From Rhizobium leguminosarum bv. viciae USDA 2370 (GTDB taxonomy: Bacteria > Pseudomonadota > Alphaproteobacteria > Rhizobiales > Rhizobiaceae): DNA of 64,000 nt. Made by a program: the position numbers and the translations under genes. The stretch lies in assembly GCF_002008365.1 (NCBI RefSeq), contig NZ_MRDL01000001.1, positions 62,001 through 126,000 on the forward strand. The letters run 5' to 3'. Below are positions 9,389 to 17,539 of this stretch, one piece after another. The number at the start of each line of letters is the position of its first letter. Within the stretch, counting starts at the first letter, position 1. A model generated the notes under the pieces. The model was given only the letters and a program-made list of their open reading frames with translations, was not told the origin of the DNA and searched no databases.

Positions 9389-9391
9389 GGA

Positions 9392-10168
9392 ATGGTGATG
9401 AGCATCGCTGAGGACACGCGCCGCGGAGAAGTGACGATCCGTCACCTCTCCAAATCCTACAGGTTGAACGGGGCACCTCTACAGGTTCTCAGGGATGTCA
9501 ACCTCCACGTCCGCTCCGGCGAAAGCCTCGCCATCGTCGGCCCCAGCGGCTCGGGCAAGACAACCCTGCTCAGGGTTCTGGCCGGTCTTGAGGATTCCGA
9601 CACGGGCGAGGTTCTCGTCGATGGCAAGGCAGTGCGAGGCGTCGGCGCAGAGCGCGCCGTCATCTTTCAGGAACCGCGCCTTCTGCCCTGGCTGACCGTG
9701 CTCGACAATGTGGCCTTCGGGCTGAAAACAAGAGGTCTGTCGCGTGAGCAGGCGAGGGGACGGGCGCGCCATTATGTCAAGCTCGTCGGCCTGCAGCAGT
9801 TCGAGGCGGCCTATCCCCGGCAGCTCTCCGGCGGCATGGCCCAGCGCGTCGGCATCGCCCGGGCTCTGGCCGTCCAGCCCGAGATCCTGCTGCTCGACGA
9901 ACCGCTCGGCGCGCTCGACGCAATGACCAAGATCGGCATGCAGCAGGAACTCGCACGGATCTGGCGCGATGAGGATGTGACGACCATCCTCGTCACCCAC
10001 GATCTCGAAGAGGCGATCTACCTGGCCGACCGGATCCTGATCCTGCCACGGGAAAAGGGCGGCGAGCCGCGTCTGATCGAAATCGATCTGCCCCGTCCTC
10101 GCGACCGCAGCGCACCGGATTTCGTTCGACACCGCGAAGAGCTGCTGAACCTGTTCGGACTGCACTGA
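9392..10168 (+). CDS. ABC transporter ATP-binding protein, SsuB/TauB type
   Basis: A 258-residue single-domain ATPase: Walker A GPSGSGKTT near residue 50, Q-loop EPRLLPWLTV, signature LSGGMAQRVGIARAL near residue 147, Walker B ILLLDEPLGALD, and H-loop VTHDLEEAI. The LLPW after the Q-loop glutamine is typical of nitrate/sulfonate/taurine ATPases. It begins three bases after the binding-protein stop, so the four genes form one operon. Starts at 9392 (ATG), 9395 (GTG) and 9398 (ATG) cannot be told apart by ribosome-site spacing alone. Confidence 0.93.
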   Translation: MVMSIAEDTRRGEVTIRHLSKSYRLNGAPLQVLRDVNLHVRSGESLAIVGPSGSGKTTLLRVLAGLEDSDTGEVLVDGKAVRGVGAERAVIFQEPRLLPWLTVLDNVAFGLKTRGLSREQARGRARHYVKLVGLQQFEAAYPRQLSGGMAQRVGIARALAVQPEILLLDEPLGALDAMTKIGMQQELARIWRDEDVTTILVTHDLEEAIYLADRILILPREKGGEPRLIEIDLPRPRDRSAPDFVRHREELLNLFGLH

Positions 10169-10184
10169 AGTCTTCAGGCGTCAG

Positions 10185-10220
10185 CGCGCGCCGCATGGGA
10201 CCTGATCCATGCGGCGCGCG
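10185..10220. terminator. Long GC-rich hairpin between convergent genes
   Basis: Perfect 14-bp arms (10185-10198 and 10207-10220) enclose an eight-base loop. It lies between the converging ends of the sulfonate ATPase (10168) and the chloride channel gene (10259). There is no T-run on either side, so it may be a Rho-assisted or bidirectional stop rather than a classic intrinsic terminator. Confidence 0.65.
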
Positions 10221-10258
10221 GCAGTAGCAGTAGCGATGCGGAGGACGCCCGCGGAACG

Positions 10259-12073
10259 CTATTGCAACTTGCTCCTCGCTCCGGCGGTGAGATACGGCCG
10301 CCGATCCAGTTCCGCCGACCTGTAGGAACTGCGCAGCCGCAGCAGATCCTTGCGGGCGATCAGGCCGCACAATTTCCCTGAGGTCGGATCGACGATCGGA
10401 ATGCGTCCGTCGCCGGTCGACAGCATCAGATCGGCGATGAATGCGACCGTATCATCCGGATGCCCCACCGGAACGGAATCATCAGTCACGTTTTCCGCAA
10501 GCGTCTGACTGGCGAGGTCCGGATTCCCCTGCCAGAGCAGAGCGTCGGCTCTCGATACGACGCCGGCTAGCCTGCCTGCTGCATCGACCACCGGATAGAT
10601 CCGGTGCGTTTTCTGCTGAGAGGCGAAGAAATCGCACGCCTCTCCCACCGTCATGGTGACGGGAAGCGTGTCGACATCGCTGATCATGATCTCCGTTGCC
10701 CGGGATAGTTCGAACGGGTCGACGCCGTATTCGCGGGTGATGTGCTGACCGCGGCGCGCGATCTTCTCGGTGAGGATCGAGCGGCGCAGCAGAAGGACGG
10801 TGACGGCATAGGCCACCACGGTTGCGGCAAGCAGCGGAACGAGCGCGCTGACATCGCCGGTGATCTCCATCGCAAAGAAAGTGCCCGTCAGCGGCGCGCG
10901 CATGGTTCCCCCCATCATCGCCGCCATTCCGAGCAGCGCCCAGAAGCCGGGATCGTTGCCCGGCATGAGAAGGCCGACCAGCCATCCGAGAGCACCGCCG
11001 AAGATGAGAAGCGGCGCAAGCACGCCGCCCGAAGTGCCGGACGACAGGGCAAACAACCAGATGACGGTCTTCACCAGCAGGATCGACATAACAGCCGGGG
11101 CGAGCAGCCGGTTGTTGAGCAAGCCATCGATGATGTCGTAACCGACGCCCATTGCCCGCGGCTCGATCAGACCGCCGAGGCCGATAACGAGACCGCCGAG
11201 CATCGGCCACCACATCCAGTGGATCGGCAAGGTTTCGAACAGGTCCTCGATCCGGTAGAGCAGTGTCGTCAGTAATCCGGATTGCAGGCCTGAGATGATG
11301 CCCATCGCCGCACAGGCGAAAATCCCCCACCAGGGCAAGTCTACCTGGAAGTGGGTCGGGAACAGCGGGCCGGTGCCGAACAGCAGCGGGCGCCAGCAGA
11401 TCGACACGCAGGCGGCGACGGCGACGGGAATGAAGCTGCGCGGTTTCCATTCGAACAACAGCAGTTCGACCGCCAGCATGACCGCGGCAATCGGCGAACC
11501 GAAGATCGCCGTCATGCCTGCAGCCGCGCCGGCGACGAGCAGCGTCTTCCGCTCGGCCGCACTCATGTGAAAGAATTGTGCGAAAAGCGATCCGATCGCA
11601 CCGCCGGTCATGATGATCGGCCCCTCGGCGCCGAACGGACCGCCGGTTCCGATGGAGATCGCCGACGACAGCGGCTTGAGGACCGCGACCTTCGGCGACA
11701 TCCGGCTGCCGCCGATCAGGATCGCCTCGATCGCCTCGGGAATGCCGTGGCCGCGGATCTTCTCCGATCCGAAGCGAGCCATCAGTCCGATGACGAGACC
11801 GCCCAGCGGCGGAACCAGCACCACCCATAGCGAACGCGGAACGGCAGCCAGAGAGGCGGGCTGGATGCCGATCTCTCCGAACCAGATGACATTCGTCACC
11901 AGCGCGATGAGGCTGACGAGACACCAGGCGGCAAATGCGCCGGCGGTGCCGACAATAATGGACATGCCGACCAGCAGGAGGACCCGCCTGTCGGTGGTGA
12001 AATCGCCGGCCTCGCGCCGGGAAAGGCCGCCGGTGAAATCGTGCGGCCGGTTGCTTGGTTGATGCTGCGCCAT
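10259..12073 (-). CDS. CLC-type chloride channel/transporter with C-terminal CBS pair
   Basis: A 604-residue protein. The membrane part (about residues 30-440) has the CLC ion-path motifs: RGHGIPEAIEAI (variant of GSGIP), GPFGAEGPIIMTGG (GxEGP, with the gating glutamate kept but the usual arginine replaced by alanine) and SSGTSGGVLAPLLIFGG. The glutamate suggests a Cl-/H+ exchanger rather than a pure channel. The C-terminal 150 residues form two CBS domains that may bind adenine nucleotides. The start at 12073 has AGAGG upstream. It is divergent from a MarR gene, with a palindrome between them. Confidence 0.93.
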   Translation of the reverse strand: MAQHQPSNRPHDFTGGLSRREAGDFTTDRRVLLLVGMSIIVGTAGAFAAWCLVSLIALVTNVIWFGEIGIQPASLAAVPRSLWVVLVPPLGGLVIGLMARFGSEKIRGHGIPEAIEAILIGGSRMSPKVAVLKPLSSAISIGTGGPFGAEGPIIMTGGAIGSLFAQFFHMSAAERKTLLVAGAAAGMTAIFGSPIAAVMLAVELLLFEWKPRSFIPVAVAACVSICWRPLLFGTGPLFPTHFQVDLPWWGIFACAAMGIISGLQSGLLTTLLYRIEDLFETLPIHWMWWPMLGGLVIGLGGLIEPRAMGVGYDIIDGLLNNRLLAPAVMSILLVKTVIWLFALSSGTSGGVLAPLLIFGGALGWLVGLLMPGNDPGFWALLGMAAMMGGTMRAPLTGTFFAMEITGDVSALVPLLAATVVAYAVTVLLLRRSILTEKIARRGQHITREYGVDPFELSRATEIMISDVDTLPVTMTVGEACDFFASQQKTHRIYPVVDAAGRLAGVVSRADALLWQGNPDLASQTLAENVTDDSVPVGHPDDTVAFIADLMLSTGDGRIPIVDPTSGKLCGLIARKDLLRLRSSYRSAELDRRPYLTAGARSKLQ

Positions 12074-12117
12074 GGAAGCCTCTGCTACGCGGAAATGGTA
12101 CGCTTGAGGGGCGTCAA

Positions 12118-12136
12118 TATATCGTGATACGATATA
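12118..12136. promoter_or_regulatory. Perfect palindrome, probable MarR operator
   Basis: TATATCGTGATACGATATA has eight-base arms and a GAT spacer. It sits 45 bp upstream of the chloride channel start and about 135 bp upstream of the MarR start. MarR dimers bind palindromes of this length. Control of both divergent promoters by the neighbouring regulator is inferred from position and symmetry. Confidence 0.7.
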
Positions 12137-12270
12137 AATCAATGGATGAAATCATGCAGACGAAAATGTCTCAGTAGATGCCTCCCTTGACCGGTTGTCG
12201 GGTGCCCCTCTATTCGAGATGGCCGAATGGCTGCCGACCATGGCAGCCGCTGAGGCAGAGGAGAAGAGCT

Positions 12271-12705
12271 TTGAAGAAGACCGCGCCGCCGCTGAGACAG
12301 GAGGATTACGAGGCTCTCGCCGACCTCAGATTCGCGCTTCGCCAGTTCATGGACTTCAGCGCCTCTGCCGCCCATTCGGAAGGGCTGCCCGTACAGCAGC
12401 ATCAGGCCCTCCTGGCGATCAAGGGACAGCGGGGCGATGCCATGACCATCGGCATGCTAGCCGAGCGGCTGATCATCGCGCCGCACACGGCGACCGAACT
12501 TGTCGGGCGGCTGTCGGACGCGGGACTGGTCGAACGTCATGCCGATCCGGCCGACAGGCGCCGCCAGACGATTCTGCTCACTGACAAAGCGGACGAGATG
12601 CTGACGCGACTGAGCGCCGTCCACCTTTCAGAAATAAAGGAGATGGCCCCCAAGTTGATCGAGCTTCTCCTCGAACTCCAGAAGACGGCGTCAAACGCCA
12701 AATGA
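12271..12705 (+). CDS. MarR family transcriptional regulator
   Basis: A 144-residue protein if it starts at the TTG at 12271, which has AGGAGAAG five bases upstream. An in-frame ATG at 12178 would add an arginine/proline-rich tail unlike the family. The winged helix covers roughly residues 45-110: TIGMLAERLIIAPHTATELVGRLSDAGLVERHADPADRRRQTILLT, with the DRR beta-wing. It is divergent from the CLC gene. MarR proteins usually repress and are released by small phenolics, oxidants or pH-linked signals; which applies here is unknown. Confidence 0.88.
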   Translation: MKKTAPPLRQEDYEALADLRFALRQFMDFSASAAHSEGLPVQQHQALLAIKGQRGDAMTIGMLAERLIIAPHTATELVGRLSDAGLVERHADPADRRRQTILLTDKADEMLTRLSAVHLSEIKEMAPKLIELLLELQKTASNAK

Positions 12706-12740
12706 CAATTGCGACATAGCCGAGTTCCCGACGTGCCGCT

Positions 12741-13649
12741 TTAACCCAAAAGCGTCTTCCTCAAGCGATGGATATGGGCGGCGCCAATGCCGCAACAGCC
12801 GCCGATGATGGTCGCGCCGGCTTCGGCCCAGGAGCAGGCATAACGCGAATAGGCGTCGTCATTCAGATCGGCGCGGGTATCGTGCAGGCCTTCATTGGCG
12901 GCTGCGTCGCCTGTTTCCCCTTCGAAGGCATTGGCATAGACGCCGATTTCGATGCGAGCATCCATCTTTCGGAAGACCCGGGCTGCCGTCTCCACAGCCG
13001 CCTGCATGACTTCGGGCTTGCTGCAATTGAACAGCAGAGCTTCAGCGCCCGATGAAACCGCCCAGGATGCCGCATCCTCGACCTTTTCTCCGGAGCGAAG
13101 CTTCGGTTCGCCGCCACTGATGGCTGCCTCGTCATCCGCCAATGTGAAGGAAATCCAGAACGGCTTGCCTGATGTCGCCACCGCCTTGCGGACGGCCTCT
13201 GCCTCGGCGATCAGGCTCAACGTCTCGCCGAGCCATATATCGACGAAGGGGCCGAGGTTCTCGACAAGCACCTGGAGATAATCCTGCACCCGCGAAGGCT
13301 GAAAATTCTGCGGCTCATATGAACCGAAGATCGGCGGTAGCGACCCGGCAACCAGCACCTTCCGATCGGTAACGGCATCCGCCGCCTCGCGCGCCAGGCG
13401 ACCGGCGAGACGGATCAGCGCCGGCCCTTCCTTCCGGAACCGATCCTCGCCGATGTGAAAGGGCACGAGCGCATAGCTGTTCGTCGTAACGACCTCAGAA
13501 CCGGCGGCGATAAATTCCCGGTGTACCCTACGGACGATATCCGGTGCATTGATCAGCGCCAATGCCGACCATTCCGGTTGTTTCAGTTCGGCACCCAGCC
13601 GCAGCAGCTCGCGGCTCATGCCGCCATCGAGAATTCGCGTCGTGCTCAT
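12741..13649 (-). CDS. mmuM: Homocysteine S-methyltransferase family protein (MmuM-like)
   Basis: A 302-residue TIM-barrel protein. Zinc-ligand cysteines are visible in EALLFNCSKPEVM near residue 205 and in GGCCGIGAAHI near residue 290, as in MmuM and BHMT. It would transfer a methyl group from S-methylmethionine or a betaine to homocysteine, giving methionine. It is the last gene after a polar amino acid ABC importer, 120 bp behind the second permease. The arrangement recalls E. coli mmuPM (permease plus methyltransferase), so import of plant S-methylmethionine is a reasonable guess. Substrate is not proven; the symbol is tentative. Confidence 0.8.
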   Translation of the reverse strand: MSTTRILDGGMSRELLRLGAELKQPEWSALALINAPDIVRRVHREFIAAGSEVVTTNSYALVPFHIGEDRFRKEGPALIRLAGRLAREAADAVTDRKVLVAGSLPPIFGSYEPQNFQPSRVQDYLQVLVENLGPFVDIWLGETLSLIAEAEAVRKAVATSGKPFWISFTLADDEAAISGGEPKLRSGEKVEDAASWAVSSGAEALLFNCSKPEVMQAAVETAARVFRKMDARIEIGVYANAFEGETGDAAANEGLHDTRADLNDDAYSRYACSWAEAGATIIGGCCGIGAAHIHRLRKTLLG

Positions 13650-13769
13650 GAAGCAGTCTCCATTCAGTCTGTCGCGCCGTCATCGGCGGCGGGCTTTTCA
13701 TAACAAAGTGGGCGAGGTGCGCGTGGTTCGTGCGCCAGGGAGTTCATGGGCCGGTCCTGTTCCGTCGGC

Positions 13770-14459
13770 CTAGCGGCGAACCGGCACCTGCGCTTCGAGA
13801 CCTCGAAAGACGCGGGCGATCACTGCTGTCAGCGCGAGATAGAAGAGGGTGACGACCAGCAGCGGTTCATAGACGAGCAGCGTGTCCTGCCGAACCTTGT
13901 TTGCCACGGCGTAGAGATCCATCACCGTCACCGTAAAGGCGAGCGGCGTCGCCTTGAGCTGCATGACGATCTCTCCCGCAATCGTCGGCAGGGCGATGCG
14001 AATGGCGCGCGGCAGCCAGATGCGGCGGGTCAGCATCCAGGGCGACAGGCCAAAGGCCCGGCCCGCTTCGAGTTCGCCCTTGGGAACGGCAAGCAGCGCG
14101 CCGCGCAACACCTCTGCCTCATAGGCTGCGTAGTTCAGGGTAAAACTGACGGCCGCGAAGAAGAAGCCCTCGCGCAGGATCGGCCAGAACAGGCTCTGGC
14201 GGATGCCGGGGACCATCGGCAGCAGCGAGCCAACCCCATAGTAGAGAAGCCACAGCTGTATCAGCAGCGGCGTGCCGCGAAAGAAGGTGCAGTAGCCGCG
14301 GGCGAGCAGCCGCGTCAGTCTGCCGCCGCTGACCTGCGCGAAGGCGAGGCCTATGGCGATGACGAAGCCGAACACCACCGAGATTACCAGCAGGCAAACA
14401 GTCTGCCAGGCGCCGGTCAGAAGCAGCGGCCAGTAGGAAGAGATCCAGGTGAAATTCAT
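13770..14459 (-). CDS. Polar amino acid ABC transporter permease (HisM-like)
   Basis: A 229-residue permease with about five membrane segments and the HisM/GlnP-type motifs: CTFFRGTPLLIQLWLLYYG near residue 57 and the ALLAVPKGELEAGRAFGLSPWMLTRRIWLPRAIRIALP coupling loop near residues 115-150. It follows the sister permease by 12 bp and together they would form the heterodimeric channel of a PAAT importer. Opines, histidine, lysine/arginine and similar compounds are the usual substrates of this family. Confidence 0.92.
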   Translation of the reverse strand: MNFTWISSYWPLLLTGAWQTVCLLVISVVFGFVIAIGLAFAQVSGGRLTRLLARGYCTFFRGTPLLIQLWLLYYGVGSLLPMVPGIRQSLFWPILREGFFFAAVSFTLNYAAYEAEVLRGALLAVPKGELEAGRAFGLSPWMLTRRIWLPRAIRIALPTIAGEIVMQLKATPLAFTVTVMDLYAVANKVRQDTLLVYEPLLVVTLFYLALTAVIARVFRGLEAQVPVRR

Positions 14460-14471
14460 GGGGCGCTTTCT

Positions 14472-15197
14472 TCAGGCAAGACGCGGCTGCCCCCGCCGTA
14501 CCCGTCCCTCGATCAGTTTGAAGACGACGTTGGAAACAAGAGTGATGGCGAGATAGAGAAGGGCCGAAGCAAGGAAAAAGACGAAGTAATGCTTGGTGCT
14601 TGCCCCGGCAAGACGGGTGGCGAGCGCCAGTTCCTGGTAGCCGACGACCGCGACCAGCGCGCTGTCCTTGGTGACCGACATCCAGAGATTGGCAAGGCCC
14701 GGCAGCGCGTTCGGCAGGAGCGCCGGCAGCAGGATCCGTCGGAACCTCAACACCGGCCCCATGCCGAAGGCCTTGGCCGCCTCGATCTGGCCGACGGGAA
14801 TGGCGAGGATTGCGCCGCGCAGCACCTCCGTCATGTAGGCACCCTGGACGAAGCCCAGCACGGCAACGGCCGCGACGAAGCCGTTCACATTGACCGGTGG
14901 CAGCTCCAACGCGGCGAGCAGCCGGTTGAGGCCATCGGTGCCGGCATAATAGAGCCCGACGATCAGGATCAGCTCGGGAACGGCGCGGATCAGCGTGGTA
15001 TAAAGATCGAGCAGCAGGCGCAGTATGCGATTGCCCGAAAGCTTTCCAAGCGCGCCGCCCGTGCCGAGCAGCAGGCCGATCGCGAAGGCGCAAGCCGAGA
15101 TGGCGACCGTGGAGACCGCGCCTGCCAGAAGAACGCCGCCCCATCCCGGAGGATAGGGAGACAGCAGGTCCAGAATACCTTGTTGCGTGGTCGCCAT
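14472..15197 (-). CDS. Polar amino acid ABC transporter permease (HisQ-like)
   Basis: A 241-residue permease starting at MATTQQGILDLL; a TTG much farther upstream would run into the binding-protein gene. Typical motifs are DLYTTLIRAVPELILIVGLYY and RGAILAIPVGQIEAAKAFGMGP followed by RRILLPALLPNALPGL. It lies 11 bp after the binding-protein stop in the same operon and pairs with the HisM-like permease downstream. Confidence 0.92.
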   Translation of the reverse strand: MATTQQGILDLLSPYPPGWGGVLLAGAVSTVAISACAFAIGLLLGTGGALGKLSGNRILRLLLDLYTTLIRAVPELILIVGLYYAGTDGLNRLLAALELPPVNVNGFVAAVAVLGFVQGAYMTEVLRGAILAIPVGQIEAAKAFGMGPVLRFRRILLPALLPNALPGLANLWMSVTKDSALVAVVGYQELALATRLAGASTKHYFVFFLASALLYLAITLVSNVVFKLIEGRVRRGQPRLA

Positions 15198-15208
15198 CGT
15201 TGAGCTGC

Positions 15209-15982
15209 TTACTTCGCGCCGTAGATGTCGAAATCGAAGTACTTCTTGTTGATGGCGTCGTATTGGCCACTGGCACGGACGGCGGCGATGGCTGTGTTCA
15301 GCTTGGCTTTCAGTTCCGTGTCTTCCTTGCGCAGGCCGCCCGAAACGCCAGCGCCGAGAATCTCCTTGTCGTCGGCAACGTCGCCCATCTTGGCGCAGCA
15401 ATCCTTGCCGCCATCGCTTTTGAGGAAAGCGTCAAGTGCCAGTGAATCGCCAAAAACATAGTCGATACGGCCGGAGGCGAGGTCCTGAAAAGCCTCATCG
15501 AGCGTCTGATAGGTCTTTTCCTCGGCAGCGTCGGCGAAATACTTCTTGTAATATTCCGACTGGATCGTCGACACCTGAATGCCGATGGTCTTGCCCTTCA
15601 CGTCCTCGGCAGTGGCGCCCGGTTTCTGGTCCTTGGGGCCGATCAAGGTGCTCGGTGTGTTGTAATATTTGTCGGTGAAGTCGATCACCTTCGAGCGTTC
15701 CGCGGTGTTCGACATCGACGACCAGATCACGTCGAACTTCTTGCTCTGGAGAGCCGGAATGAGACCATCCCAGGAAATCTCGACGATCGAGCATTTCTCC
15801 TTCATCTCCTCGCACACAGCGTTCATAAGGTCGATCTCCCATCCCTGCCATTGGCCGGAGGCGTCCTTGGCGAAGAAGGGTGGATAGGATTCGTTCATGA
15901 CGCCGAAGCGGACTTCGGCCTGTGCGGTGACGGCGGAAAGCGCTAGCGCTACACCGGCGAACAGTGTGGGGAGCAGTTTCAT
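15209..15982 (-). CDS. Polar amino acid ABC transporter substrate-binding protein
   Basis: A 257-residue periplasmic protein with signal peptide MKLLPTLFAGVALALSAVTAQA. The mature part has VRFGVMNESYPPFFAKDASGQWQGWEIDL, the classic family-3 solute-binding opening, then CSIVEISWDGLIPALQSKKFDVIWSSMS. A GGKDCCAKMG segment near the C-terminal part resembles lysine/arginine/ornithine/opine binders. The start at 15982 places the signal peptide at the N-terminus; the ATG at 16030 would add 16 residues and abut the ATPase stop. Confidence 0.9.
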   Translation of the reverse strand: MKLLPTLFAGVALALSAVTAQAEVRFGVMNESYPPFFAKDASGQWQGWEIDLMNAVCEEMKEKCSIVEISWDGLIPALQSKKFDVIWSSMSNTAERSKVIDFTDKYYNTPSTLIGPKDQKPGATAEDVKGKTIGIQVSTIQSEYYKKYFADAAEEKTYQTLDEAFQDLASGRIDYVFGDSLALDAFLKSDGGKDCCAKMGDVADDKEILGAGVSGGLRKEDTELKAKLNTAIAAVRASGQYDAINKKYFDFDIYGAK

Positions 15983-16029
15983 TCGCAGGATTCTCCTGGT
16001 TTGTGTTGTCGATGATAGATCGATGCGCA

Positions 16030-16809
16030 TCAGTGGGCGCTGAGGCCGGTGAATTCCCGGCAGCGGGCGCTGACCGGCGCCCCGAATATCTGCTCCGGCG
16101 AGCCTTCCTCCTCGATCCGTCCCTGATGCAGGAAGAGAACACGGCTGGAAACATCCCGGGCAAAGCGCATTTCATGCGTGACGATCAGCATGGTCCGGCC
16201 TTCTTCCGCCAGATCGCGGATGACCTTCAGCACCTCGCCGACCAGTTCCGGATCAAGCGCCGATGTCGGCTCGTCGAACAGCATGACATCAGGATCCACG
16301 CAGAGCGCTCTGGCAATCGCAGCACGCTGCTGCTGACCGCCGGAGAGGAAAGCGGGATAGGCGTCGCGTTTATCGAAGAGCCCGACCTTGTGGAGCAGGG
16401 CCTCAGCCTTTTCGATAGCCTCGCGCCGCGAAATGCCCATGACGTGTACCGGCGCCTCAATGACGTTTTCCAGCACCGTACGATGGGCCCAGAGATTGAA
16501 ACTCTGAAAGACCATCCCCAATCCGGTCCGTATCCGCTCGATCTGCCGCCAGCTGCGCGGCTGCAGCCGGCCGCCCCGCCCCATCTTGAGCGCGATTTCC
16601 TCGCCGTTTACGGCAATGCGGCCACGATCAGGCGTTTCCAGGAAATTGATGCATCTGAGAAAGGTGCTTTTGCCGGAGCCCGACGAGCCGATGATCGAAA
16701 TCACATCGGACTTTGCGGCCTGCGTCGAGATACCCTTGAGAACCTCTTGCGAGCCGAAGCTTTTATGGAGATCTTCGACGCGAAGAGCAGGAAAGGGTTG
16801 ATCTGGCAT
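16030..16809 (-). CDS. Polar amino acid ABC transporter ATP-binding protein (HisP-like)
   Basis: A 259-residue ATPase: Walker [10 protein letters not shown] near residues 38-46, family-specific [14 protein letters not shown], signature [15 protein letters not shown] near residue 153, Walker [22 protein letters not shown]-loop [11 protein letters not shown]. It is the first gene of a five-gene minus-strand operon ending with the homocysteine methyltransferase, and is divergent from an Lrp-type regulator with an operator-like palindrome between them. Confidence 0.94.
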   Translation of the reverse strand: MPDQPFPALRVEDLHKSFGSQEVLKGISTQAAKSDVISIIGSSGSGKSTFLRCINFLETPDRGRIAVNGEEIALKMGRGGRLQPRSWRQIERIRTGLGMVFQSFNLWAHRTVLENVIEAPVHVMGISRREAIEKAEALLHKVGLFDKRDAYPAFLSGGQQQRAAIARALCVDPDVMLFDEPTSALDPELVGEVLKVIRDLAEEGRTMLIVTHEMRFARDVSSRVLFLHQGRIEEEGSPEQIFGAPVSARCREFTGLSAH

Positions 16810-16884
16810 GCATGGTTCCGGCTGAATTGAATTTGCGAAGGATAATGATAAAATAACGCGGTTTTTTCGCGCAGTTTTCGTCTA

Positions 16885-16905
16885 TTCTGCATATTTTATG
16901 CAAAA
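16885..16905. promoter_or_regulatory. Palindrome in the lrp/ABC divergent promoter region
   Basis: The centre is GCATATTTTATGC (five-base arms, TTT spacer), extended outward to TT..AA with one mismatch. It lies 76 bp before the importer ATPase start and 68 bp before the Lrp-type start. Lrp/AsnC regulators favour AT-rich palindromes of this kind, so it is a likely binding site for the neighbour. Confidence 0.55.
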
Positions 16906-16972
16906 TAATCTTCCTCGTGCGGCAAGTACGGCAGAATGCGCGAATTGTTGCGGCGAGAACTAGGACTGGACA

Positions 16973-17437
16973 ATGGAACAACTCGATCGTTTTGACCGCG
17001 ACATTCTCGATATCGTTCAGCGCGACTGCCAGCTGAAAGCCGAAACTATCGCCGAACGGATCGGACTGTCAGTCTCGGCCGTGCAGAGGCGGCTGAAGCG
17101 GCTGCGCGAAGAAGGGATCATCAAGGCGGAGGTGGCCGTCGTCGACCGCAAGGCGACGGGCACAGCGATGGTGTTCATCGTCGGGATGGAGATCGAGCGG
17201 GACAATTACGACGCGCTGGCCAAGTTCCGCCTCTGGGCTGAGAAGCAGGATCACATACAACAGGTCTATTATGTCACAGGCGCGGTCGATCTGATTGCGA
17301 TCGTCACCGCCCGCGACGTCGAGCATTACGACGACATCGCTGCGCTGATCATGGCTGACAATCCGCAGATCCGCCGCATGCACACGAATGTCGTTCTGCG
17401 CGACGTCAAACTCGGCCTCTTCGTCCCGCTGGAATAG
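16973..17437 (+). CDS. Lrp/AsnC family transcriptional regulator
   Basis: A 154-residue protein. The N-terminal helix-turn-helix (QLDRFDRDILDIVQRDCQLKAETIAERIGLSVSAVQRRLKRLREEGII) fills residues 3-50. The C-terminal RAM domain contains QVYYVTGAVDLIAIVTARDVEHYDD, where such proteins bind amino acids and form octamers. It is divergent from the polar amino acid importer/methyltransferase operon and so probably its local regulator; sensing methionine, S-methylmethionine or another transported amino acid is inference. Confidence 0.92.
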   Translation: MEQLDRFDRDILDIVQRDCQLKAETIAERIGLSVSAVQRRLKRLREEGIIKAEVAVVDRKATGTAMVFIVGMEIERDNYDALAKFRLWAEKQDHIQQVYYVTGAVDLIAIVTARDVEHYDDIAALIMADNPQIRRMHTNVVLRDVKLGLFVPLE

Positions 17438-17539
17438 CGCAGACGCGATGGCTCCGCCGGCATTGGTTCCGACAAGCCGCTGGACTCGCATTTGACAAAG
17501 GGCATAATTCCGGGCGCAAATTCTCGGGAGGAATGATCG

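Noticed and set aside
13650..13769. SAM-type riboswitch before the homocysteine methyltransferase gene
   Set aside because: The gap was read for the SAM-II pseudoknot pattern common in this group, but no convincing paired elements were found.
13746..15203. A 485-codon open frame on the plus strand
   Set aside because: It mirrors the two amino acid permease genes and is rich in charged residues without fold signatures.
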